Source: Alphaproteobacteria bacterium
Lineage (GTDB): Bacteria > Pseudomonadota > Alphaproteobacteria > Sphingomonadales > Kordiimonadaceae
Length of the DNA: 64,000 nt
Reading direction: 5' to 3'
Assembly (NCBI GenBank): GCA_021774735.1
Contig: JAJFIS010000041.1
Location: 1-64,000 of the forward strand
Positions 44,536 to 54,484 of the stretch are shown here, piece by piece; position 1 is the first letter of the stretch; each line of letters starts with the position of its first letter. The notes beneath the pieces are model-generated. The model saw only the letters and a program-made list of their open reading frames with translations, was not told the DNA's origin and made no database searches. Both the position numbers and the translations under genes were made by a program.

Positions 44536-44620
44536 GCATATTTCGAATAAACACATATATTGCAATATATTAGGCATGCCCCTAGGGTTCAGAAAATAAA
44601 GCCACTGGAACAGAAAATAT

Positions 44621-45526
44621 ATGGACGGCATCGACCTCGTAATCATAGAACTTCAGCCCGGCACCCAAACGGTTTTGGCCATCACTCTTGCTATCATGAT
44701 GTTAGGGGTCGCGCTTGGGCTTAAGCCAGAGCATTTTGCCTTTATTCGCACATCTCCGCTGCGCGTGGTCAAAGGGGCGCTTACCCAAATGATTGGTCTG
44801 CCGCTGCTGACCCTTGGCTTTATATATGTATGGGATATGCCAGCAAGTGTGGCGTTAGGCATGATTATCGTCGCCTGCTGCCCCGGCGGCAATGTTTCGA
44901 ACGTGCTGACCAAAGTTAGTGGAGGCAACACAGCCTATTCCGTGTCTCTAACCACAGTTTCCAGCGTTTTGGCCCCGCTTTATACGCCTTTTGCCATATT
45001 ATTTTGGTCCAGTATTTATGCCCCAACCAACGCCCTAATAGACTCGATTGACTTGAATGCTGGAATGTTTTTACTGCAAACCAGCTTGATATTGCTATTG
45101 CCGCTTATTACCGGCATGCTAACCGCCCAATATTATCCAAAGTTAGCAGCTAAATTAAACATTTGGCTAACTCGTTTTTCCGTCTTCATTATCTTTTTAC
45201 TCATTGTGGTTGGCTTAAGCACTAATTGGCATTTAATTATCCTATATGGTGCTATAATTCTACCTATCGTAATATTGCATAATAGCGCATCTTTTCTGCT
45301 TGGCTGGGGAGCCGGTGTAACATTGCTCGATGACAAATTATCAGCGAGAGCTTTAACCTTTGAAGTTGGCATTCAAAATAGCGGCTTGGGGCTGGTGATT
45401 TTACTCAGCCAATTTGAAGGGCTTGGCGGCGCCGCGCTGATCATTAGCACATGGGGTATCTGGCATTTTGTCGGCGGCTTCACAGCCATTGGCCTTTACA
45501 ACTGGTCAGACCGTAAAACCGCCTAA
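44621..45526 (+). CDS. BASS-family (bile acid:sodium symporter) transporter
   Basis: 301 residues, about nine or ten hydrophobic segments. The family motifs CCPGGNVSNVLTKVSGGN and FEVGIQNSGLG mark the two crossing helices that hold Na+ and substrate. Bacterial members carry varied organic anions; substrate here is unknown. It lies 85 bp after mobA and converges with the flavin oxidoreductase, 19 bp between stops. Confidence 0.9.
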   Translation: MDGIDLVIIELQPGTQTVLAITLAIMMLGVALGLKPEHFAFIRTSPLRVVKGALTQMIGLPLLTLGFIYVWDMPASVALGMIIVACCPGGNVSNVLTKVSGGNTAYSVSLTTVSSVLAPLYTPFAILFWSSIYAPTNALIDSIDLNAGMFLLQTSLILLLPLITGMLTAQYYPKLAAKLNIWLTRFSVFIIFLLIVVGLSTNWHLIILYGAIILPIVILHNSASFLLGWGAGVTLLDDKLSARALTFEVGIQNSGLGLVILLSQFEGLGGAALIISTWGIWHFVGGFTAIGLYNWSDRKTA

Positions 45527-45545
45527 GTCATATTACCGCGCCCGT

Positions 45546-46649
45546 TTAAGCCAAGCTGCCCAGCATTTCTTTGGTATAGTTATTCAGGCTATCCATTTCG
45601 CCCGCTTGCACTTTGTTTGCCCAATCTGGGTTGGCTATAAGCGCGCGCCCTACGGCGACAAGGTCAAACTCACCAGCGTTTAAGCGCTCATAAAGTCCGT
45701 CCAGGCTAGCAGTTTTGCCTTCGCCCATCTCGTTTGAGCCTTCGACGATGAAATCATCATCCAACCCTACGCTGCCAACTGTCATGGTTGGTACGCCTGT
45801 TAGCTTTTTCGCCCAGCCAGCAAGGTTTAAATTACTGCCTTCAAATTCTGGCTGCCAAAAACGCCGCGTACTGCAATGCAGAATATCAGTTCCTGCATCA
45901 ATGATCGGGCCAAGGAAAGCTTCCATTTCATCAGGGTTCGTCACCAGTTGCGCGACATAGTCTTGTTGTTTCCACTGTGACCAACGGAAGCAAATAGGGA
46001 AATCAGCGCCAACAGCCGCGCGAACAGCCTTGATGACCTCTAAGCCAAACCGCGACCGGCCTGCAAGGTCCCCACCCCATTTGTCAGAACGGACATTGGT
46101 GCCATCCCAGAAAAATTGATCAATTAAATAGCCATGAGCCCCGTGGATTTCCACGCCGTCAAAGCCGCATGCTTTTGCGTCTGATGCTGCCTTGGCATAA
46201 GCCGCGATACAGTCAGCGATATCTTCTTCCGTCATCACATGGCCGGTTACTTTACCCGCTTTTGCCATGCCAGAGGGGCCATAGCCCGGCACTGATGGGT
46301 CAGGCTCGACGCCCGGACGGCGAATGGCACCGACATGCCAAATTTGGGGGAATATCTTTCCGCCCTCACCGTGAACAGCTTCCACAACCTGTTTCCAGCC
46401 TTTAAGCGCATCATCACCCGCAATCGCTGGCACATTCGGGTACCCATTGGCTGCAGGGTGGCCAATATAGGTTCCCTCGGTAATGATTAGCCCCACACCA
46501 CCCGCCGCACGACGCCGATAATATTCGACATTTTTCGGTCCCGGTGCATTGCCGGGGGACATCATCCGGGTCATTGGTGCCATAACAACACGGTTAGACA
46601 GGTCGATGCCACCACCGCTAAAAGGGGTGAACAAGGGATTATTGGTCAT
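45546..46649 (-). CDS. Old yellow enzyme-family NADH:flavin oxidoreductase
   Basis: 367 residues from the second ATG (46649), which has GGAG 9 nt upstream; the first ATG is at 46658. FMN TIM barrel: NRVVMAPMTRMMS, the substrate-binding pair in EIHGAHGYLIDQFFWDGTN, RSDKWGGDLAGRSRF and ICFRWSQW. It reduces activated C=C bonds of enones or nitro compounds; physiological substrate unknown. The hemolysin III gene lies 42 bp upstream on the same strand. Confidence 0.92.
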   Translation of the reverse strand: MTNNPLFTPFSGGGIDLSNRVVMAPMTRMMSPGNAPGPKNVEYYRRRAAGGVGLIITEGTYIGHPAANGYPNVPAIAGDDALKGWKQVVEAVHGEGGKIFPQIWHVGAIRRPGVEPDPSVPGYGPSGMAKAGKVTGHVMTEEDIADCIAAYAKAASDAKACGFDGVEIHGAHGYLIDQFFWDGTNVRSDKWGGDLAGRSRFGLEVIKAVRAAVGADFPICFRWSQWKQQDYVAQLVTNPDEMEAFLGPIIDAGTDILHCSTRRFWQPEFEGSNLNLAGWAKKLTGVPTMTVGSVGLDDDFIVEGSNEMGEGKTASLDGLYERLNAGEFDLVAVGRALIANPDWANKVQAGEMDSLNNYTKEMLGSLA

Positions 46650-46691
46650 GAAAGTCATCTCCGAAAATTAAGAACAAAACATAAAATATCT

Positions 46692-47351
46692 TTATAAAAC
46701 ATAGCCGTAAATGGAAATAAAGGCGAAGCCAGAGGCCACAACTACCATTACATGCCAAATCGCGTGGGTATATTTAATCGATTTAGCGGCATAAATAAAG
46801 GCCCCAATGGTGTAACAAATGCCAGAAGCTGCCAACCAAAAGAAGCCAGCGCCGGGCAGCAATTCATATAACCATTTCATCACAACCACCCCGCCCCAGC
46901 CCATGGCAAGATAAATACTCAGCGATAACCATTTAAACTGATGCTGTTTGTCCACCAAAAACATAACAATTTTAAAGGCAACACCAAAAGCAGCCACCGA
47001 CCACATAGATATCAGCAGCATCATACCAACATCAGGGGCCAAAATAAGCAGGGCATAGGGCGAATAGGACCCAGCAATCATCAAGTAAATTGCTGCGTGA
47101 TCGAGCATCTTTAAAAAAGGCTGAAAAGGGGACTTGTATGCAGCATGATAGAGGGTGCTGGTCATAAACATCAATATCATGCCAAACCCGAACAAACCCG
47201 CAGCAAGCAGTGCATCCGGGTGGCTTGACCCAGCGGCTTTTGCGCCCAATAACACTAACGCAACGATACTGAACAGCACCCCGGCACCGTGGCTAAGCAC
47301 ATGCAGTATTTCTTCACCAATGCTATACTCTCGAACGACTTTCGCTGACAT
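46692..47351 (-). CDS. Hemolysin III/TrhA-family membrane protein
   Basis: 219 residues from the ATG at 47351 (AAGG 8 nt upstream); the frame extends to 47390. Seven membrane segments. PAQR/hemolysin III metal-site residues are visible: ILHVLSHG, STLYHAAYKS, LDHAAIYLMIAGSYSPY and HAIWHVMVV. In other bacteria the family affects membrane energetics or lipid homeostasis; hemolytic activity is not implied. Divergent from the autotransporter gene. Confidence 0.9.
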   Translation of the reverse strand: MSAKVVREYSIGEEILHVLSHGAGVLFSIVALVLLGAKAAGSSHPDALLAAGLFGFGMILMFMTSTLYHAAYKSPFQPFLKMLDHAAIYLMIAGSYSPYALLILAPDVGMMLLISMWSVAAFGVAFKIVMFLVDKQHQFKWLSLSIYLAMGWGGVVVMKWLYELLPGAGFFWLAASGICYTIGAFIYAAKSIKYTHAIWHVMVVVASGFAFISIYGYVL

Positions 47352-47507
47352 AGTGAGACCTTTACCCTTTAAGGTTTTGAATATATTCAATCATGGTTGT
47401 TTCTGCCAACGTGATTAAATTCAAACTTTATTTACAAAATTTGATTTGACCCACTAAAGCTTTTCGCGGTTGAATATGCATCAAGAATATTTGATTGGGA
47501 ACAAAAT

Positions 47508-49889
47508 ATGAAAAATGCTGTAAAATACTTATCAATCTCATTACTTATTTTGCTAGGCTTATCTGCTTGTGGTGGTGGCAGTTCAGTGTCAAATATTTCA
47601 CCTAATGCTAACGTAACACCACCCCCTCCTCCACCACCTCCTCCTGTAGATCCTGATATTTTTAGAACAGCAGAATTCAATGCCAACTGGGCCTTGGAAG
47701 CTATTAATGCTGCAGAAGCCTATGCCAAAGGCTTCACCGGAGAGGGCGTAACCATTGGCTTTGTTGACTTTAACTTTGATTTAGCTACTTCTGAGCTGAA
47801 TGTGGACGCCCGAAGCCTTGGGGCTGATGCAGATATAGTTGCTATTTATGAAGCGCAAATCGGTGAGGAAGCTTCTTCTAGCCCCCATGGTCATGCGGTT
47901 GCAGTAACAGCTGCTGGCATCAAAAATGATATTGATACACACGGCGTTGCTTTTGATTCTAATGTGTTATTAGTAGACTTCTTTTCAGGCGTAAACAGCC
48001 GGACGATAATCCAAAACAATGTCACAAATACACTATCTGACCCTTGGACATGGCTGGTCAACAATGGTGCAAGAATAGTAAATAAATCTCTCGGGTTTGA
48101 TGAAGATGATTTCATTTCCAACCCACCGCAGGTTTCGCAAAGATTCATTGTAGACTTCGACACTAATGTCGTTTTCGCCGGAGGACTTCTTGTAACATCC
48201 GGTGGAAATAATAGTGACAATGAGCCATCCCTGTCTAATCTTGAAGCACTGCAAAGGTTACGCAATGCTGGTTTTCTTAACTCTGGTCCCGGCGCGATGA
48301 TTATGGTTGGGGCCGTTGACAAGAACAATGTGATCGCAGATTTCTCTGACCATGCCGGATCCGGCGATAGTAGAAATCATTTTATGGTGGCACCGGGTGT
48401 TGATGTCATATTTCCTTACTCAAATGAAAATGGGCCGGGCTTGTTCGTAGGAAGTGGCACCAGTTTTGCGGCACCTCTTGTTTCTGGTGCAGCTGCCGTA
48501 TTAATGGAGCGCTGGCCATCCCTGACAGCAAGAGACATTAGAAATATCCTTTTTGAGACAGCAACTGACTTAGGCGAGGCGGGGGTTGATGCAGTTTATG
48601 GTCATGGGCTTCTAAACTTGAATGCGGCATTGTCCCCATCAGGCAATACTACTGTTGCGGTTAGAACGGTTGGGAATAGCTTAAATGTTTCTCCTTTAAG
48701 CCTAGCCATTGTCTCTGGCGGCGCTATGGGAGATGCCATCAGGTTAAGCGATGCGCTTTCAAACACTATGATAACCGATAAGTTTAAGCGTGACTTTGCT
48801 GTTGATTTATCATCAGCCATAACTTTCCAAAATAACCACATTGTGGTCGGAAATAAACTCTCTGCCCGGCAAAATTGGCAGAGCCAAAACCTAATTCAAA
48901 GCCGAAACCTCACGGTACAATTCGGATTTTCCTATGACCAACACCGCCGTGCAATTCTACCTTTTTTATCTCAGGCTGAACAAAATTTAGAACCATCACC
49001 CAATTATTCATTTGAACTTGCTGGATCAAAAGGAAACCTAGAATGGCGGTTAGGTCGTGGCAGCAGTTTAAGTGCATCCATGAAAAATACTTTTGACACA
49101 GCTGGATCAAACCGCGATTGGTCATTAACAGACCATAATTCCATAATGCCAGAAGCCCAGAACAATAACTTTATCATTATTGGCACACCTATAGGTAAAA
49201 ATGACCAAATCTCATTTGGAATAGCATATGGCCAAGATGATAGTGACCAACTCAACACCCAAATAGCGGTGACAGCAGAGAGATCCACATTAACCTCATC
49301 CCTTCGCTATGATAGATATAGTGATAATTTCGATTTAAATGTATCAGTGGGTTTAATGCAGGAAAAAGGTAGTCTGCTTGGCACCAAAACCAATGGTGCC
49401 ATTTCTTTTGGTGAGGCTGCTTACAGTGAGTGGTTGTCGTTAGGTGTTACATGGCACAGTACAGCCAAGATGCAGATCAGCGCTAATGTTATGGGCGTGA
49501 CAAGTCAATCTCAGCATAACAGCACAGGCCTAATTGAGGATGTATCAGGCTTGTTCAGTAGCCGCATTTCCTTTGACATATCTTATCAGGGCTTATTCCA
49601 TCAAACTGATCAGATGTATTTTTCTATATTTCAACCACTTCGAATTGAACAAGGTTATGCGACCTTGGTGAATGGTGCGGGCTTAAACCCTGTAACCGGT
49701 GAAATTCTATTTCAAGCACAGAAAGTATCTCTGGCACCCTCTGGCCGTGAGAAAGCCATAGAGGCTGGTTACTCTCGGCAGTTTGCAGGTTGGACAGCAG
49801 AAGCGCGCGTTGCCTATAGATTCCAAGCGGGACATATCATCAATCAAAATGATCTGGCATCACTGTTATACTTATCTAGGCGATTCTAA
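47508..49889 (+). CDS. Subtilisin-type (S8) autotransporter protease with lipobox
   Basis: 793 residues. The signal ends in a lipobox LSAC with Cys21, followed by a run of nine prolines (38-46). The S8 domain (about 55-380) has the full triad: Asp87 in GFVDFNFD, His127 in SSPHGHAVAV and Ser319 in GSGTSFAAPLVSG. A linker and a C-terminal autotransporter-like beta-barrel (about 520-793) end in Phe (LYLSRRF). It should be a cell-surface or released protease. Lipid-modified autotransporters are a known minority. Its 3' end overlaps the converging methyltransferase-like gene by 4 nt. Confidence 0.9.
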   Translation: MKNAVKYLSISLLILLGLSACGGGSSVSNISPNANVTPPPPPPPPPVDPDIFRTAEFNANWALEAINAAEAYAKGFTGEGVTIGFVDFNFDLATSELNVDARSLGADADIVAIYEAQIGEEASSSPHGHAVAVTAAGIKNDIDTHGVAFDSNVLLVDFFSGVNSRTIIQNNVTNTLSDPWTWLVNNGARIVNKSLGFDEDDFISNPPQVSQRFIVDFDTNVVFAGGLLVTSGGNNSDNEPSLSNLEALQRLRNAGFLNSGPGAMIMVGAVDKNNVIADFSDHAGSGDSRNHFMVAPGVDVIFPYSNENGPGLFVGSGTSFAAPLVSGAAAVLMERWPSLTARDIRNILFETATDLGEAGVDAVYGHGLLNLNAALSPSGNTTVAVRTVGNSLNVSPLSLAIVSGGAMGDAIRLSDALSNTMITDKFKRDFAVDLSSAITFQNNHIVVGNKLSARQNWQSQNLIQSRNLTVQFGFSYDQHRRAILPFLSQAEQNLEPSPNYSFELAGSKGNLEWRLGRGSSLSASMKNTFDTAGSNRDWSLTDHNSIMPEAQNNNFIIIGTPIGKNDQISFGIAYGQDDSDQLNTQIAVTAERSTLTSSLRYDRYSDNFDLNVSVGLMQEKGSLLGTKTNGAISFGEAAYSEWLSLGVTWHSTAKMQISANVMGVTSQSQHNSTGLIEDVSGLFSSRISFDISYQGLFHQTDQMYFSIFQPLRIEQGYATLVNGAGLNPVTGEILFQAQKVSLAPSGREKAIEAGYSRQFAGWTAEARVAYRFQAGHIINQNDLASLLYLSRRF

Positions 49890-51274
49890 GCATCATGAGA
49901 ATATTTTTGCCGCAATTTCTTCCACCACGGCGGCGTATAAGATTTTGCCACATTTGCTGAGTAGCGGGTGAAAGGCAAAATCCATGGCACCCAACGGAAA
50001 ATACCATTGCGGTCAATCCATTCAGCGTAAGCCACATATTCAGGGTAGTGCGACAAATGCCGCTCTTCGGTTTTGGCCCGCATATAATAAATGAAATTAA
50101 CCCCTAGAAGCATCAAACAATTACGCAGAACCGATGCCCCATCAACATTGGTAATGAACGGGATAGAGATGAGCCACCAACTGATATTTTTAGACACATA
50201 AGCTGGATGCTTGGTTAGCCGGTAAACGCCTGTCGTGGTTAAGCCACGATATGTCATGTTGGAAAAACGATACCCCAAACTGACCGTAGCCAGCACATAA
50301 ACGACGATGCAAACAACAATCGCCAATCCCCAAGAAACGTAAAGATAAGGAGTGTCCTTCAGCCACATCCCCCAATAACCACCATCATCATAGGTAAAAT
50401 AGCTCCGCATGAAAACCCCGGTCCAAAGGGGTGGATAGCACATTATGCATACGACCCACCCCAGAAGGGATGGCTCACTGGAGCGAATGTCAGCGTCAAA
50501 AAGTTTCAACGTTAAAACATAGCCAACTGCTGCGAAAACAACATCCATGGTATAAAGCACGATGAAGAGCAAATCATATATTTGATTGAACTCCTCGGGA
50601 ACAGAAGCATTCTCTTTGGCTAAAAACAGGCCAATATCATCTAGGAGAAAAATGGCCATTAAAGCCATGAAAAAACCTTTGATGATCCATGAGCGGCCAT
50701 GTTCAGCCAAGGTTACTTTACAAATTTTTTCGCGCGCATCTGTTGACCAAATGGAAAGAACCAAAAGGCCCATATGCCAATAGCCATCTTCTGGGTTCTT
50801 CATGCGGCGGTCTGTATAGGCCACATAAAAAGGGGCCACGATTAAACATAAAGGAACCACTATCCACAGCATTTGCCAAAAGCGATCATACCAAGAGCCA
50901 TATTCGGGCAAAAGCCAATAGACAAAGCCAAGGGCTGAATAGGTAGCGATCAAACCAATCATCTTTATGAATATGCGGTGACTGCGTATGCCGCCATTTT
51001 GCTCCGATGGCTCAAGGCGTTTTTTCTTGGCGACAACCTTGATGATGTCATACGCCAGCATAGGAACAGCACAAACCAACATGAGCGCAAATGTGATCCA
51101 AACCGGCGCACTAATATTTACATTTAAGAAAGCGGACAAATCTTCCGCACGCATTTGTAGGGCTGTGGCATTTTTAACAATAAAATATAATACGCCCAGA
51201 AACAACAATCCACCCAACATGTTAGGCCAAAATGGTATTTCAGATTTTGGACATTTATCGTCCTTTACATGCAT
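49886..51274 (-). CDS. Membrane protein with C-terminal isoprenylcysteine methyltransferase-like domain
   Basis: 462 residues from the ATG at 51274 (AGGGG 8-9 nt upstream); a GTG at 51283 is possible. About ten membrane segments. The last about 130 residues follow the ICMT/PEMT pattern: GVYRLTKHPAYVSKNISWW (SAM-binding region) and MRAKTEERHLSHYPEYVAYAEW. The N-terminal two-thirds is a polytopic extension that I do not recognise, roughly doubling the size of ordinary bacterial ICMT-like proteins. Likely a lipid or small-molecule methyltransferase. Confidence 0.78.
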   Translation of the reverse strand: MHVKDDKCPKSEIPFWPNMLGGLLFLGVLYFIVKNATALQMRAEDLSAFLNVNISAPVWITFALMLVCAVPMLAYDIIKVVAKKKRLEPSEQNGGIRSHRIFIKMIGLIATYSALGFVYWLLPEYGSWYDRFWQMLWIVVPLCLIVAPFYVAYTDRRMKNPEDGYWHMGLLVLSIWSTDAREKICKVTLAEHGRSWIIKGFFMALMAIFLLDDIGLFLAKENASVPEEFNQIYDLLFIVLYTMDVVFAAVGYVLTLKLFDADIRSSEPSLLGWVVCIMCYPPLWTGVFMRSYFTYDDGGYWGMWLKDTPYLYVSWGLAIVVCIVVYVLATVSLGYRFSNMTYRGLTTTGVYRLTKHPAYVSKNISWWLISIPFITNVDGASVLRNCLMLLGVNFIYYMRAKTEERHLSHYPEYVAYAEWIDRNGIFRWVPWILPFTRYSANVAKSYTPPWWKKLRQKYSHDA

Positions 51275-51531
51275 CCACCGCACCCCTATTCATTACATTC
51301 ACCCATTAATCAATGTGGACTATAGCTGAATTTCCAGCGATACCAACTATCTTGATTATTGAGGCCTTCTCCAAACACTTATCAACAGGATAGCCATAAT
51401 GCTGTATAGAGCTCAAATTATTTGTCATCGCAAATTTCAGTGTTATGCTCCAACCCAACTGACGGTCAGATGCTTTACAAAGCTCGAATGTTAAAACGCA
51501 GCACAGCATGCAATTACAGAAAGACAGACCC

Positions 51532-51909
51532 ATGATTGGATATATCACCTTAGGTACCAACAATTTTGATAAGGCTGCGGCTTTTTATGATGCCTTGCTC
51601 GCTGAGCTTGGCGCAGGGCGCATGATGGAAGGTGATGATTTCATCGCTTGGACGCCCGCACCTGGGCAAGCGGCTTTGTCTATCATCAAACCTCATGACA
51701 AAAAACCTGCAACAAGTGGTAATGGCACTATGGTTGCGCTGGCCGCTAGCTCGCCTGAAATGGTTGACAAAATATATGCCAAAGCCATTGAATTGGGTGC
51801 CACCTGTGAAGGGGCTGCTGGCCCACGCGGTGATACATTCTACGCTGGATATTTCCGTGACGTTGACGGAAATAAGCTCAATGTTTTTTGCATGACCCAA
51901 CCCTCATAA
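51532..51909 (+). CDS. VOC (glyoxalase/bleomycin-resistance) family protein
   Basis: 125 residues from the ATG at 51532, the usual VOC start (MIGYITLGTNNFDKAAAFYDALL); an ATG at 51508 would add eight residues. Two beta-alpha-beta-beta-beta modules, with GDTFYAGYFRDVDGNKLNVF at the end carrying the acidic metal-ligand position. Activity unknown; the subfamily is commonly called glyoxalase-like. Confidence 0.87.
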   Translation: MIGYITLGTNNFDKAAAFYDALLAELGAGRMMEGDDFIAWTPAPGQAALSIIKPHDKKPATSGNGTMVALAASSPEMVDKIYAKAIELGATCEGAAGPRGDTFYAGYFRDVDGNKLNVFCMTQPS

Positions 51910-51919
51910 AAAAATCGAA

Positions 51920-51949
51920 ACCGATTGGACACATATGTGTCTGATCGGT
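51920..51949. repeat. Near-palindromic 30-nt hairpin between VOC and S9 genes
   Basis: ACCGAT-TG-GACACATATGTGTC-TG-ATCGGT: a 14-bp palindrome extended by six paired bases on each side across a symmetric 2x2 internal loop, starting 11 nt after the VOC stop. Flanking GAAA and GTTTC can lengthen the stem. It may terminate the VOC transcript (no strong T-run follows) or act as an operator for the peptidase gene. Confidence 0.55.
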
Positions 51950-52002
51950 GTTTCATCGCACAAACCCTTATTCCCGGCAAACTATTAGCGACGGAGACAT
52001 CC

Positions 52003-54324
52003 ATGACCCGCAGTCTATTTTTAGCACCAAAAATATTTACGGCAAGCTTAGTGATATTTTTAATTTCGGCCTGTAGTAAAAATATAAATGCATCGCATAT
52101 GCCCACGCCAGAAAGCTTGGATAGGCCGGAACAAAGCTTATTAACGCTCGACCGTATCTATAATAGTAGTGAATTTCGTGGTGAACGCTTCCGTTCAACC
52201 CGTTGGCTAAAGGATGGCAGTGGCTATACCCTTACGGAGAAGTCAGCCTTGGTTGAAGGTGGGCGCGATGTGGTGCGCTATAACCCTAAAACGGGTGAAA
52301 AAGATATCCTGATCGACGCCGCAGACCTTATCCCTGTGGGTAAGGATAAGCCAATTTCGGTCAGCAGTTTTGCGTGGTCTGACGATGGTAGCAAAGCCTT
52401 GATTTATACGAATAGCAAACGCGTTTGGCGACGCAACACCCAAGGTGATTACTGGATATTAGACATTGAAAATAAAGTTTTCCGCCAACTTGGAGAAGGC
52501 TTTCCAGCCTCATCCCTTATGTTCGCAAAATTTTCCCCTGATGGAACGCGGGTTGCTTACGTTCAAAAAACAGGACGTAAAATTCATGATATTTACGTTG
52601 AAAATATAGACAGCGGTGAAAAAACCCGCCTGACCAATGATGGCTCAGAGCTTATCATCAATGGTACGTTTGATTGGGTTTACGAGGAAGAATTTGGCCT
52701 GCGTGATGGTTTCCGTTGGTCACCGGACGGCACTAAAATCGCCTATTGGCAACTAGACACTTCAGGTGTTCGCGATTTTACTTTGATGAATAATACCGAC
52801 AGTCTGTACCCGAAAGTCACCACCTTCAGCTATCCCAAAGTGGGTGAAACCAACCCTGCCGCCCGCCTCGGCGTTGTCGCAGCAACTGGCGGCAATACAG
52901 AATGGATGAATATTGAAGGGGACCCACGCAATAACTATATCGCCTGGATGGATTGGGCCGCAAATAGCGACGAACTTATCGTTCAACAGCTAAACCGCAG
53001 GCAAAATACCAACACCCTATTGATGGTGAATGCTGGCGATGGCTCTGCTAAAAATATTTTAACCGACCAAGATGCCGCATGGCTTGACCCTGTAACCGAT
53101 TTCAAATGGTTTGAAGGCGGAAACGAATTTCTCTGGGTCAGTGAAAATAATGGGTGGCGTCAAGTGTTCCGCGTCAGCCGCGACGGTAAAGCCAAAAAGC
53201 TGATAACCGCAGGTAACTATGACGTAGTTCGCATTCGCCGCATTGATATGGAAGGCGGTTATATTTACTTTGATGCTTCGCCGGATGACCCGCAGCGTAT
53301 GTATTTATACCGCACGGCTCTGGACGGCAATCAACCCGCTGAGCGCTTAACACCGAGCAATGAGCGTGGTACCCACCGTTATTCCATTAGCCATGACAGC
53401 AAATGGGCCTTTCACTTTTTCTCAGCCCGTGACAAAGCCCAACAAATTGAAATGGTTAGCCTGCCCGACCATGCGGTTCTACGCAATTTTGTCACTAACG
53501 AAAAACAGCAAGCAGCTTACGATGCTATCCCCAAAGGCAAGCAAGAGTTTTTCCAAGTTACCTTGGATGATGGGCAGCAGCTAGAAGGCTTCATGCGCTT
53601 TCCGCCAGACTTTGACCCTGCCAAAAAATACCCTGTTATATTCTTTGTGTACGGCGAACCTGCGGGCATGACCGCTAATGACCGTTGGAATGGTAATAAT
53701 ATGCTTTGGCACATTATGATGACCCAAAAGGGTTATATTTTTGCCACCATCGACAATCGCGGCCAACCCACCCCCAAAGGTCGAGCATGGCGCAAATCAA
53801 TCTACCGTAAACTTGGCCTAATAAATGTTGATGACCAAGCGTCAGCGGCCAAAAAGCTATTAGCGGAACGGCCCTATATGGACCCCACCCGCATTGGCAT
53901 TTGGGGGCATTCCGGCGGTGGCACCTCCACCCTGCATGCGCTTTTCCGCCACGGTGATGTTTTCTCGGTTGGTGTTGCTCGCGCGCCCGTGCCAGACCTC
54001 CGGCTATATGACACAATCTACCAAGAGCGTTATTCCGGCATACTGCCCGAAGATGCTGACTATTATGAAAAAGCGGCGGCAATAACTTATGCGGACCAGC
54101 TAAAAGGCAAGCTGCTGCTCGTGCATGGTACCGGCGATGATAATGTTCACTATCAAGGCAGCGAGCGTTTGGCGAACAAGCTCATTGAACATAATATTCA
54201 GTTTGACTTTATGGCTTACCCCAACCGCACCCACGGCATTAGAGAAGGAAAGAACACCACACGGCATCTAATGCGATTGCAGACAGAGTTTTTTCTGAAA
54301 AATTTACCCGCCGGAGGGCGATGA
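52003..54324 (+). CDS. S9-family prolyl oligopeptidase (DPP-IV type), lipoprotein
   Basis: 773 residues from the ATG at 52003 (GGAG 7-8 nt upstream); the frame is open from 51925. The signal ends LISAC, a lipobox. A DPP-IV-type beta-propeller (about 60-510) carries the WVYEEEFGLRDGFRWSPDG segment, whose Glu residues bind the substrate amino terminus. The catalytic alpha/beta-hydrolase domain has Ser637 in WGHSGGGTS, Asp712/713 in HGTGDDNVH and His744 in NRTHGI. It releases N-terminal dipeptides, probably X-Pro, at the cell envelope. A single gene. Confidence 0.94.
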   Translation: MTRSLFLAPKIFTASLVIFLISACSKNINASHMPTPESLDRPEQSLLTLDRIYNSSEFRGERFRSTRWLKDGSGYTLTEKSALVEGGRDVVRYNPKTGEKDILIDAADLIPVGKDKPISVSSFAWSDDGSKALIYTNSKRVWRRNTQGDYWILDIENKVFRQLGEGFPASSLMFAKFSPDGTRVAYVQKTGRKIHDIYVENIDSGEKTRLTNDGSELIINGTFDWVYEEEFGLRDGFRWSPDGTKIAYWQLDTSGVRDFTLMNNTDSLYPKVTTFSYPKVGETNPAARLGVVAATGGNTEWMNIEGDPRNNYIAWMDWAANSDELIVQQLNRRQNTNTLLMVNAGDGSAKNILTDQDAAWLDPVTDFKWFEGGNEFLWVSENNGWRQVFRVSRDGKAKKLITAGNYDVVRIRRIDMEGGYIYFDASPDDPQRMYLYRTALDGNQPAERLTPSNERGTHRYSISHDSKWAFHFFSARDKAQQIEMVSLPDHAVLRNFVTNEKQQAAYDAIPKGKQEFFQVTLDDGQQLEGFMRFPPDFDPAKKYPVIFFVYGEPAGMTANDRWNGNNMLWHIMMTQKGYIFATIDNRGQPTPKGRAWRKSIYRKLGLINVDDQASAAKKLLAERPYMDPTRIGIWGHSGGGTSTLHALFRHGDVFSVGVARAPVPDLRLYDTIYQERYSGILPEDADYYEKAAAITYADQLKGKLLLVHGTGDDNVHYQGSERLANKLIEHNIQFDFMAYPNRTHGIREGKNTTRHLMRLQTEFFLKNLPAGGR

Positions 54325-54484
54325 TTTAACAAGCGGATTGTTACGACACTACAATTTATAAACATGAAATAAAGAAGTAAAATTAATGGATTATGGAAGT
54401 TTATCACTTTCTTAAGGCTTCATACGCATACTTACACTCAATAATAGAAACTGAATATTTCTAACCAAATATCTGGGTAATAAA

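Noticed and set aside
53714-54082. 122-codon minus frame opposite the S9 catalytic domain
   Set aside because: Shadow frame; no motif.
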